A DNA stretch of 64,000 nucleotides from Planctomycetota bacterium (GTDB lineage: Bacteria; Planctomycetota; GCA-2746535). The stretch's first letter is position 1, and each line of letters starts with the position of its first letter. This document shows positions 1 through 7,732 of this stretch, one piece after another. Made by a program: the position numbers and the translations under genes. A model generated the notes under the pieces. That model made no database searches and was not told where the DNA came from. It saw only the letters and a program-made list of their open reading frames with translations. The stretch is from the NCBI GenBank assembly GCA_002746535.1, contig NVWA01000028.1, positions 24,986 through 88,985 of the forward strand, given 5' to 3'.

Positions 1-539
1 GGAGGTAAAACAGTTTCTTCATCAACAAGTAATAAACGGTTCGTAGCTTTAAGTTTATCTGTAAGTAAAGGAATATATGAGGCCTTGTCTCGACTGTGCG
101 GATTACATGCACGATCAAACTGTTCTTTGCCTACCAAATACTGTGCGTTTGGAAACCTAAGTAACCAATCGTCTTGATTAATTCCCGGCCAACTAGGTAC
201 TAAACCTCCGGCATGATCAAAATGAAGATGTGACAAAACTACAAAATTTATGTCACCTTCATTGACATCTAATGCTTTTAAGCTTTCTAATAATACTGAC
301 TGATCAGCATTTTCAATTCCATATCGATTACAAAATTTAGGTTCCATATAATTACCGATTCCAACTTCAAAAAGAATCTTGAGACCTTCTACTTCTAATA
401 ATATACCTCGTCCTGCCATGGGAATACGATTGTCATCATCTACCTCAACCCACTTTTCCCACATTGGCTTTGGAGCATTTCCAAACATGGCGCCACCGTC
501 AAGCCAGTGAACATTCCCTTCAACACTACTTATAATCAT
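1..539 (-). CDS. Metallo-beta-lactamase-fold hydrolase (3' end missing)
   Basis: The gene runs off the left edge, so only the first 179 residues are visible. Residues 104-109 read HLHFDH followed by AGG. This is the HxHxDH zinc-binding motif of the metallo-beta-lactamase superfamily (N-acyl-homoserine-lactonase, glyoxalase II and similar branches). No signal peptide is evident, so a cytoplasmic hydrolase is expected. The ATG at 539 is the first start after an in-frame TAG 15 bases upstream. The substrate cannot be told from this fragment. The fold is well supported; any lactonase call would be a guess. Confidence 0.85.
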   Translation of the reverse strand, partial: MIISSVEGNVHWLDGGAMFGNAPKPMWEKWVEVDDDNRIPMAGRGILLEVEGLKILFEVGIGNYMEPKFCNRYGIENADQSVLLESLKALDVNEGDINFVVLSHLHFDHAGGLVPSWPGINQDDWLLRFPNAQYLVGKEQFDRACNPHSRDKASYIPLLTDKLKATNRLLLVDEETVLP

Positions 540-622
540 ATTAGACGCTTTCTAAATTCTTTGCTTAGGGTTTATCAGATCGAAAAAAAAACTTAAATTG
601 AAAAAGATGGTATTGGAGAATT

Positions 623-1438
623 TTAAAACTGAACGCTAGATTCAATCCAATCGTCAATTTTTTCACGGGTAAATTTTCTAACGTAATAAATATACACAGG
701 ATAAAAGATAACTCCCATTTTTTTGGAACTTAGATGTTTCTTTCTTTGCATTTTTTTAAGTCTATCGAGATAAAAACTTAAATTTCGAAAAAAATCATCA
801 TGACCTTTCTCATCATCAATTCTATTTATCATACCGCTTAAAAAATCATGTACTTCTCTATTCGATTGTTCATTAATAAGCTTTCGTATAATGACATCAT
901 CTGCTTTTTGGAAGAAATTCTTTTTTGCTTCGCTATCCATTTGTGAATGCTGAGTTGCTACCATTGGAAAAAGTTTTCGTACAGTGCTAGCTTCTTCTTT
1001 AACTGACAAATCCCCATCAAAAAGACTACCAATCAGTTCTACAGCATCTTGATCATTGATGTCACCCTGAATCAATGATTTTCTATTTCGCTCTTCTTCC
1101 AACTGGCTATTGAAAATTTCTTCATCGAGAGGAACTACTCCTCTATCCGTATTAGATTGACTAAAGTCATCTTCTAATAGAGACATTGCATCTTGAGAAT
1201 CCTGATCTAAGGAATTATCTTCTACATCATTTTTTATTGTTTCGATTTCTTCAGGATTTAATGCAACAACCAAACTTTTTTTAAATCCGTCAAAGGTTTG
1301 ATAGCAAGCAAAATCACCTGGCCTGAAATCCAATCCAATGATTTTTTCAACTTTTAAAATTTTCCCCTCAACATCAATGGTAATTTTTCGATTTTTAGAA
1401 TCAGAATTGATAACTTTACATATTTGCCGAGAACTCAA
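623..1438 (-). CDS. Hypothetical protein with acidic linker, 271 aa
   Basis: I do not recognise this family. The first 60 or so residues look beta-rich (alternating hydrophobics around IDVEGKILKVEKIIG and PGDFACYQTF). A strongly acidic, probably disordered stretch follows at about 65-125. The C-terminal half is helical and basic towards its end (LKKMQRKKHLSSKK, then a short hydrophobic YPVYIYYV run). No signal peptide or clear membrane helix is visible. It stands alone, 83 bases from the hydrolase gene on the same strand, and probably has its own promoter in the AT-rich stretch upstream. Continuous coding over 816 bases supports a real gene; the function is unknown. Confidence 0.7.
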   Translation of the reverse strand: MSSRQICKVINSDSKNRKITIDVEGKILKVEKIIGLDFRPGDFACYQTFDGFKKSLVVALNPEEIETIKNDVEDNSLDQDSQDAMSLLEDDFSQSNTDRGVVPLDEEIFNSQLEEERNRKSLIQGDINDQDAVELIGSLFDGDLSVKEEASTVRKLFPMVATQHSQMDSEAKKNFFQKADDVIIRKLINEQSNREVHDFLSGMINRIDDEKGHDDFFRNLSFYLDRLKKMQRKKHLSSKKMGVIFYPVYIYYVRKFTREKIDDWIESSVQF

Positions 1439-2277
1439 TGTTATTCCTAAAAGTTAAGTTTTGACTTTTTATTAATTATCTGTTTATTTTTGACATATTT
1501 AAACAAATTTTAAAGAATAGTGCCTTTATAGATTACTTTAAATTGATTCATTGAGCTCACATTCACAAATCATTAAATTTTATTGTCATTTACTATATTT
1601 GATTTTAAAAAGTCATTACTGGGGTCTTAATATGGATTGTTTTTAAATTAATTTAAGTTGCCTCGACTATCCCAAATCTATCAAATTTGACTTAGGTCCA
1701 GGTATGAGAAATTATGCCCCTCTGTTTATTAATTCTAGATGTAATAGCAGTCATTACATTTTTACACCATTTAAACCATCGAACACTTATCCATAGAAAA
1801 AATAACTTAAGGAAAAGATTCAACTTAATAAACCTATTAAGCCTGTCGAGATATGAAAATTCTGCCTAGATCTGGATAAGGTAAATTTTTTCTATGCAAT
1901 GAATGGATACCATTATTCGAACAATTAAAAAAGATATTAGTCTTTACGTTTCGTACACTTCTAAGCTCAACAATTAGTTTTTTATATGCAAATTATCTTC
2001 CAAAATTTCACTAAAATCTTGTAAAATATACTTTATAAAGTATAAAATATAAAAACTACCTGTTTAAAACAATAAAACTCATAAGCTCTTGTATTTAAAT
2101 AACTTATGAATATTAAAAATATAATTAGAAAACGGATTTTTCATTAAAAGCTGATACGGACGGAGTCCCTTCTCCTTTAAGGTGATTATTTACTATACTA
2201 AAACTTTTATTGATGATTGATTTTAAACCTTTAAAAGTCGATAAATTGAACATATTTTTAAGAAAGGTGATACCTGA
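1439..2277. other. Gene-free divergent intergenic region / leader of glycan operon
   Basis: About 840 very AT-rich bases separate the minus-strand hypothetical gene from the first plus-strand glycan gene. I find no credible coding region; the one longer minus-strand reading frame overlaps the start of the glycosyltransferase and resembles no protein I know. The stretch must carry the promoters for both directions. Its only striking content is the 19-nt element at 2152-2170, shared with the leader at 9792-9810. A usable ribosome-binding site (AAAGGTG) lies just before the ATG at 2278. Confidence 0.5.
2152..2170 (+). promoter_or_regulatory. Conserved 19-nt leader element, copy 1
   Basis: The sequence TGATACGGACGGAGTCCCT matches the copy at 9792-9810 at 18 of 19 positions (T/C at position 4). 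Its core GGAC-GGA-GTCC can form a small hairpin. It lies 107 bases before the first glycosyltransferase start, on the transcribed strand. GC-rich conservation inside otherwise AT-rich, non-conserved leaders argues for function, at DNA or RNA level. What binds it is unknown. Confidence 0.55.
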
Positions 2278-3372
2278 ATGCTTTCGGGAAAAACCATTGG
2301 GGTGGTAATACCCTGTTACAACGAAGAAACACAAATTTCATATGTTATAGAATCTATGCCTGCTTTTGTTGATCGGATTGTGGTTATCAACGATCATTCA
2401 AAAGACAAAACGCTAAATACGATCTTAGAAATTCAAAAAATATATAACCTTGAATCCATTTTACCAGTAGTCGAAAAAACTAAAAATGGAAGTAGTCGTT
2501 TTTCATACGCAGATGATATGGCCTTAAAGATGATTGAAGAAGAAGACAAAAAACATATCCCTTCAGAAATCCATGAGATCAATAATAAAATAAAGCTAAT
2601 TATAATCGATCATAAAAAAAATGGTGGAGTAGGTGGAAGTATCGCCTCTGGATACAAATGGTGTCGTGACCATGACATTGACTGCACTGCCGTTATGGCC
2701 GGTGATGGTCAGATGGATCCAGCGGAATTAGAATCAATCTGCATGCCTATCGTAAATGAGGAAGTCGACTATGTCAAAGGCAACCGATTAATTCATAGAG
2801 CTGCTCGCAGAGTTATTCCTTGGAAACGTTTTTTTGGAAATTCTGTTTTATCTATTTTAACAAAAATTGCTTCAGGCTATTGGCATATAAGTGATACGCA
2901 AACAGGATATACTGCCATTAATTTAGTAGCACTTCAATCAATATCATTATCAAGCATTTACCGTTCTTACGGCATGCCAAATGACATGCTGGTAAAATTA
3001 AACATAGGATCATTCATTATTAAAGAAGTACCGATCAAGCCTGTTTATAATATAGGCGAAAAATCAAAAATGAAAATTCCTATAGTGATACCAAAAATTT
3101 CTTTCCTTCTAATAAAATTATTTCTAAAACGGTTAGTGGTGAAGTATTTCTTGAATGATTTTCACCCATTGTTTTTATGTTATTTAATGTTCATCTTTTG
3201 TTTAGGGCTAGATATCGCAATTTTCGCCAACTTAATCTACATACTACAAACAGAAGAGATTTTTCGAGACAATTACTTCCTGTTAGGCTCACTAATGACA
3301 ATGCTGACAACACTCTTTCTATTATTCGGCATGTGGTTTGATATGCAGGATAACGAGAGATTGCAAAAGTGA
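2278..3372 (+). CDS. Glycosyltransferase family 2 (DPM/DPG-synthase-like) with C-terminal membrane helices
   Basis: Predicted to transfer a sugar from a nucleotide sugar to polyprenyl phosphate or a glycan intermediate at the inner membrane face. The GT-A fold starts at once with VIPCYNEE (residues 10-17). NGGVGGSI near 115 and the acidic AGDGQMDP near 141-148 (the DxD-type site) are as in dolichyl-phosphate-mannose-synthase-like GT2 enzymes. Two hydrophobic segments near the C terminus (about 295-320 and 332-352) would anchor it. It is the first gene of a run of at least six with overlaps or gaps of a few bases, and its stop overlaps the GTG start of the deacetylase (GTGA). The sugar is not predictable from sequence. 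Confidence 0.9.
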   Translation: MLSGKTIGVVIPCYNEETQISYVIESMPAFVDRIVVINDHSKDKTLNTILEIQKIYNLESILPVVEKTKNGSSRFSYADDMALKMIEEEDKKHIPSEIHEINNKIKLIIIDHKKNGGVGGSIASGYKWCRDHDIDCTAVMAGDGQMDPAELESICMPIVNEEVDYVKGNRLIHRAARRVIPWKRFFGNSVLSILTKIASGYWHISDTQTGYTAINLVALQSISLSSIYRSYGMPNDMLVKLNIGSFIIKEVPIKPVYNIGEKSKMKIPIVIPKISFLLIKLFLKRLVVKYFLNDFHPLFLCYLMFIFCLGLDIAIFANLIYILQTEEIFRDNYFLLGSLMTMLTTLFLLFGMWFDMQDNERLQK

Positions 3373-4283
3373 ATAAAGTGGCTCTATCAATCGACATTGA
3401 AGATTGGTATCATGGGCCGGCAGTCATAGGTTCAAGTTTTTCAAAATACAAAACGATAAATGACTTCGAAAAAGAAAATGATTTCGAATTTCATAAATTA
3501 AATAAATACATTCAACGTATCTTAGAAATTCTTAAAACCTACGATGTAAAAGCTACCTTTTTTATTATTGGTGATCTCGCAAATCGATATCCAGAAATTG
3601 TTACGTCCATCATAAAAGATAAACATGAAATCGGATGTCACGGAATGTATCATTATTCTAAATACGACCCCGCTGAAGATAAAATGCGATATCCTGCAGA
3701 CGAATTTAAGGAAATGACATTAGCATCTAAAAAAATTCTTGAGGACCAATCAGGGCAACAAGTAAATGGTTATCGTGCTCCAGGGGCTTATGTCTGCGGC
3801 GAAATGATCGACATCCTGGAAGACTGTGGCTTTTCTTACGATAGCTCTGTATGCGTCAATAGCATTTATAAAAAATCCGGCGGTAGCTTAAGGGGTGTTG
3901 ACACAAAACCCTACACACCTAAAAAAGGTTCATTAGAAAAAAATAACGAAAACAACGAACGCACCATTTTGGAATTCCCCTGGTCTTATTACAAATTATT
4001 TAATTTTAAATTTCCAACAGCAGGCGGTCCGTTCCTTCGCTTTTTCGGTTCCACTTATATTTCAAGAGGAATCAAACAAAGTTTAAAACGTGGCCATACC
4101 GGATTCTATTCGCATGCTATCGATATTTCAGAAGAAGAATTTCCTCAATTAGGTAAACACCGCCCTTTTTATTTTTTGATCAAAGGAAAAATGGTAGAAA
4201 AGAGGCTAATACGATTGATCAAAAAATTTAAAGATCAAATCTCAACCTATCAAGAAATATTAAACGAGATCAACGTTTCATGA
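3369..4283 (+). CDS. Polysaccharide deacetylase (NodB domain, XrtA-locus type)
   Basis: A carbohydrate esterase 4 / NodB-fold enzyme predicted to remove N-acetyl groups from a glycan. Motif 1 is SIDIEDW (D9 and D12). KATFFIIG is at 61-68 and motif 2 is HGMYH, giving the HxxxH metal ligands H91 and H95. GYRAPGAY lies near 134-141. The SxDxEDW form and the length of 304 residues resemble the deacetylases found in exosortase (XrtA) exopolysaccharide loci. There is no signal peptide, so a cytoplasmic substrate is likely. It starts with GTG inside the preceding stop and overlaps the FemAB-like gene by four bases (ATGA), so all are probably co-translated. Confidence 0.9.
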   Translation: MNKVALSIDIEDWYHGPAVIGSSFSKYKTINDFEKENDFEFHKLNKYIQRILEILKTYDVKATFFIIGDLANRYPEIVTSIIKDKHEIGCHGMYHYSKYDPAEDKMRYPADEFKEMTLASKKILEDQSGQQVNGYRAPGAYVCGEMIDILEDCGFSYDSSVCVNSIYKKSGGSLRGVDTKPYTPKKGSLEKNNENNERTILEFPWSYYKLFNFKFPTAGGPFLRFFGSTYISRGIKQSLKRGHTGFYSHAIDISEEEFPQLGKHRPFYFLIKGKMVEKRLIRLIKKFKDQISTYQEILNEINVS

Positions 4284-5311
4284 TCAACATAAAAATAGCC
4301 TCTTCTGATGATAAGGTAAAATGGAATGAGTTTGTTTTATCACACCCACAAGGCAGCTACTGCCATCTATATGAATGGAAAAATATATTAAAAGAATCAT
4401 ATAACTTATCATCCCTTTATTTAATGGCACTTGATGGCAATAATATCACGGCCGTACTCCCGATTACCCAAATCAAAAATATTAAATTAAAAAAAATGGG
4501 AGTCAGTGTTGCCTTTAATGGTTATGGAGGGGTACTACAGCTTACAAAACCTGAAAATAAATCTTGGGAAGATTTGTTTTCAGAATTCATTTTTAAAAAT
4601 ACAAAAACAACTCAACTTGAACTAAGGCATTTGGGGAATCAATACGATTCAAAAGAAAAAGTGCAAGAAGTCTCCATGATCTTAAGCATTCCAGAAAATA
4701 ATGAAATTCTCTGGAAGAGCATTGGCTCAAAGAGAAGAGGACAAATAAGAAAAGCCGAAAAAGCTGGTGTACATATTTTAGAAAATGATGATATTAACGG
4801 ATTCTATGACGTCTATGCAAGAAATGTAGGTCGACTGGGAACACCTGTGCATAAGAAACTTTTTTTTCAAAAAATAAAAGAGCATTTTAAGGAACGGTCC
4901 TTGTTCTTGACAGCCAATAGAGAAAATACTACTATAGGAGGTATGTTGATTATAGACTATCAACTTACATCAGCTAACCCATTTGCATCTACACTACAAG
5001 ATTACAATAAATATTGTCCAAATTTATTGATGTATTGGCATGCAATTAAAAGAGCTCAAAACAATGGTTTTAAATTTTTTGATATGGGTAGAAGCCAAAT
5101 GGAGTCTGGTACTTTTAATTTTAAAAAACAATGGGGGTCCACACCTTATATCATTCAGAATCACATCCTATCCAAAGATACAGAAAATTTAAACACAAAT
5201 GTAATGATTTATCGCAGTGAAGCAATGCAAAAGCTGAGTGCTATTTGGTCAAGAATACCTTTTACAGTTCAAAAAATAGTTGGACCACATATAAGAAAGT
5301 ACCTCCCCTAA
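4280..5311 (+). CDS. FemAB-like GNAT-fold acyl/aminoacyltransferase
   Basis: The protein has the layout of FemAB / lipid II:glycine glycyltransferase-like proteins, with two GNAT-type halves. SHPQGSYCHLYEWKNIL near residues 20-36 and the basic GSKRRGQIRKAEKAGV near 150-165 are hallmark segments. The C-terminal half has the KFFDMGRSQ and FKKQWGS segments typical of the group. Such proteins are regular members of XrtA/PEP-CTERM exopolysaccharide loci, next to a DUF3473-type deacetylase exactly as here. The substrate is unknown; in this context a glycan amino group is more likely than peptidoglycan. Confidence 0.85.
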   Translation: MINIKIASSDDKVKWNEFVLSHPQGSYCHLYEWKNILKESYNLSSLYLMALDGNNITAVLPITQIKNIKLKKMGVSVAFNGYGGVLQLTKPENKSWEDLFSEFIFKNTKTTQLELRHLGNQYDSKEKVQEVSMILSIPENNEILWKSIGSKRRGQIRKAEKAGVHILENDDINGFYDVYARNVGRLGTPVHKKLFFQKIKEHFKERSLFLTANRENTTIGGMLIIDYQLTSANPFASTLQDYNKYCPNLLMYWHAIKRAQNNGFKFFDMGRSQMESGTFNFKKQWGSTPYIIQNHILSKDTENLNTNVMIYRSEAMQKLSAIWSRIPFTVQKIVGPHIRKYLP

Positions 5312-5315
5312 AACA

Positions 5316-6497
5316 ATGCTAATTGGTTTATTAACAACTTCTTACCCGCGCTCCAAAGATGATATATCTGGTATTTTTATTCATAATATTCTAGAAAAAA
5401 CAGTTCATCTAAACAACAATCTACAATATCAGGTCATTATGCCGGGGGAATCAAAAATTAAAAAAAAAGAGATATGGGGTAATATTCAAATCAATCGTTT
5501 TCAATATTTTTTCCCATGCTCTATGCAAAAACTAGCGACAGATTCAGGGATCCCAACAGATTTATCATCATCATTGATGGCAAAATTACAATTACCTTTT
5601 TTTTTATTATCCTTTTGGTGGAAAACTATTTTATGCTGTAGAAAATGTCAGGTACTACATGCACATTTTTTTCCTTGCGGTGTTATCGCATTAATGGCAA
5701 ACATTTTTTTAAGAAAAAAAACACTTCTAACGCTACATGGCACTGACTACAGGATGCTTTTAAAATATAAAAAAAATCGTTTGTTAAAATCAATCATACA
5801 TAAATTTGATGGGATTATCTGCTTAGGGAATGAATCATTAAATTTCATAAAAGATCTGCAATACCCAGAAGAAAAAACATTCTTCTCTCGCATTGCTGTT
5901 GATACCAAAAAATTTGCTCCCACCCAAAAAGAAGCTAGAACTAAAGACTTCTTAAGAATCCTATGGGTTGGTAGAATTGTTCCCATAAAAAATATTGAAT
6001 TACTATTAGAAGGCATAAAATATTTACTTGACAAAGGTATTCCCTTGAAGCTGACTATTGTTGGCACTGGTGGTGAACAAAAAAAAATGGAAGAAAAAGC
6101 AAAGAAATTAAAAATCGATTCAAATATTGAATGGGTAGGCCAGGTAGGCATTAATGACCTCCCACCATACTATCAAAATACCGATCTATTTGTTTTAACA
6201 TCAGATAGTGAAGGGCTACCATCTTCGATGCTTGAAGCCATGTCATGTGAGAAACCTGTTATACTTACAAACGTTGGTTCTATTTCTGATGTGGTTGAAT
6301 ACAATAAAAATGGATTTCTTTTTGAACCAAAAAATTTAAATGAATTCACAGAACTTCTACTCAAATTCATTCAGTTAGACCATAAAACGAAAAAAGAAAT
6401 TGGTAAAGCTGCTCGAGAAAAAATTACAGCTCATTTTTCCATTGATAATATTTCAAATGAACACTTGAATATATACAAAGCTATTTTAGGAACGTGA
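5316..6497 (+). CDS. Glycosyltransferase family 4 (GT-B fold)
   Basis: A 393-residue cytoplasmic glycosyltransferase with the two Rossmann halves of GT-B enzymes. The N-terminal half includes HAHFFPCGV and LTLHGTDY (acceptor side). The C-terminal half opens with LWVGRIVPIKNIELLL and carries SEGLPSSMLEAMSCEKPVI, which contains the donor-binding glutamates spaced as in the GT4 EX7E motif. It starts four bases after the FemAB-like gene and its stop overlaps the start region of the dehydrogenase, so it belongs to the same operon. Donor and acceptor sugars are not predictable. Confidence 0.9.
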   Translation: MLIGLLTTSYPRSKDDISGIFIHNILEKTVHLNNNLQYQVIMPGESKIKKKEIWGNIQINRFQYFFPCSMQKLATDSGIPTDLSSSLMAKLQLPFFLLSFWWKTILCCRKCQVLHAHFFPCGVIALMANIFLRKKTLLTLHGTDYRMLLKYKKNRLLKSIIHKFDGIICLGNESLNFIKDLQYPEEKTFFSRIAVDTKKFAPTQKEARTKDFLRILWVGRIVPIKNIELLLEGIKYLLDKGIPLKLTIVGTGGEQKKMEEKAKKLKIDSNIEWVGQVGINDLPPYYQNTDLFVLTSDSEGLPSSMLEAMSCEKPVILTNVGSISDVVEYNKNGFLFEPKNLNEFTELLLKFIQLDHKTKKEIGKAAREKITAHFSIDNISNEHLNIYKAILGT

Positions 6498-6499
6498 CT

Positions 6500-7729
6500 A
6501 TGAAAAATAATAATTTAAAAATATGCGTTATGGGACTTGGCTATATAGGACTACCTATTTCGTCACTTTTAGCCACCAAAGGATTCAAAGTACATGGCGT
6601 TGATATCACAAAGAAAACTGTCGATACAATTAATTCAGGAAAAGTTCATATTGTAGAACCGGATCTTGACATACTTGTTAAATCAGCTGTAAATAGTGGT
6701 AATCTAAAAGCTTCCCAAAAACCCATTGAATCCGATGTTTTTATTTTAGCAGTACCCACTCCATTCAACGAAAAAAACAATGTAAAAACCCCCGACATCT
6801 CATATGTGATGAAAGCTACAGAAGCGATAACACCTTTTATCAGAGAAAACAATTTAATAATTTTGGAATCAACGTCCCCTACATTCACAACAGAAAAAAT
6901 TGCAGAACAAATTTTTAAATCGAGACCTGAATTGCAAAATAAAATTTATATCGCTCATTGTCCTGAAAGAGTATTGCCAGGCAATATCATTAGAGAGCTA
7001 GTCGACAACGATAGAATCATTGGCGGCATCAACGATGAAAGCTCTAAAAAAGCTGGTGAATTTTATGAAAAAATTTGTAGCGGGAATATTTACTTAACTG
7101 ATTCTAGAACAGCCGAACTTACTAAGCTAGTTGAAAACAGCTATCGTGATGTCAATATTGCTTTTGCTAATGAGCTTTCAATAATATGCGACAAACTTGA
7201 TATTAATGTTTGGGAGGTAATTGAAATGGCTTCAAAGCATCCACGCGTTAATATATTAAGCCCTGGCCCAGGTGTTGGGGGCCACTGTATAGCTGTTGAC
7301 CCATGGTTTATTGTTTCATCTTGTCCTGAAGAATCTAAGCTTATACGTACTGCTCGGGAAGTAAACTTAAGTAAAACCCAATGGGTACTTAATAAAATAA
7401 AAGATAAATCAAAAAAGATAATTAATCCTGTAATTGGTTGCTTGGGATTAAGCTTTAAAGCAGATATAGATGACCTTAGAGAAAGTCCAGCGATGGAAAT
7501 TGCGACAACATTAATAAAAGAAAAGTATAATGTTATTGCCAATGAGCCTAATATTGAAGATAAGGAAGTTGAAAACATTCCACTATTTGACGTTAAAGAA
7601 GTAATTGAAAAGTCAGATATTCTTTGTTTGCTCGTCAACCATAAAGAATATAAACATATTCATCGAAACTCATTTGATGAAAAAATCATCATAGACACTA
7701 TCGGTCTACAACAAAATTTAAAAGATTAA
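6500..7729 (+). CDS. wecC: UDP-N-acetyl-D-mannosamine dehydrogenase
   Basis: Predicted to oxidise UDP-ManNAc to UDP-ManNAcA with two NAD+. CVMGLGYIGLP is the N-terminal NAD-binding loop. EPDLD, AVPTPF, AHCPERVLPGN and PGPGVGGHCIAVDPWF follow in the order of the UDP-glucose/GDP-mannose dehydrogenase superfamily. The PGNIIRELVDNDRIIGG segment is characteristic of the ManNAc/GlcNAc branch, not of UDP-glucose dehydrogenase. An upstream in-frame GTG at 6494 would add two residues, but AGGA at 6488-6491 is better spaced for the ATG at 6500. No UDP-GlcNAc 2-epimerase (wecB) lies in the window, so the substrate must come from elsewhere. A UDP-GlcNAc or GalNAc dehydrogenase is the main alternative. 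Confidence 0.85.
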   Translation: MKNNNLKICVMGLGYIGLPISSLLATKGFKVHGVDITKKTVDTINSGKVHIVEPDLDILVKSAVNSGNLKASQKPIESDVFILAVPTPFNEKNNVKTPDISYVMKATEAITPFIRENNLIILESTSPTFTTEKIAEQIFKSRPELQNKIYIAHCPERVLPGNIIRELVDNDRIIGGINDESSKKAGEFYEKICSGNIYLTDSRTAELTKLVENSYRDVNIAFANELSIICDKLDINVWEVIEMASKHPRVNILSPGPGVGGHCIAVDPWFIVSSCPEESKLIRTAREVNLSKTQWVLNKIKDKSKKIINPVIGCLGLSFKADIDDLRESPAMEIATTLIKEKYNVIANEPNIEDKEVENIPLFDVKEVIEKSDILCLLVNHKEYKHIHRNSFDEKIIIDTIGLQQNLKD

Positions 7730-7732
7730 ATA

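Noticed and set aside
2125..2334. Minus-strand frame over the first leader and start of the GT2 gene
   Set aside because: It overlaps a clear glycosyltransferase start in antisense, has no recognisable domain and no ribosome-binding site.
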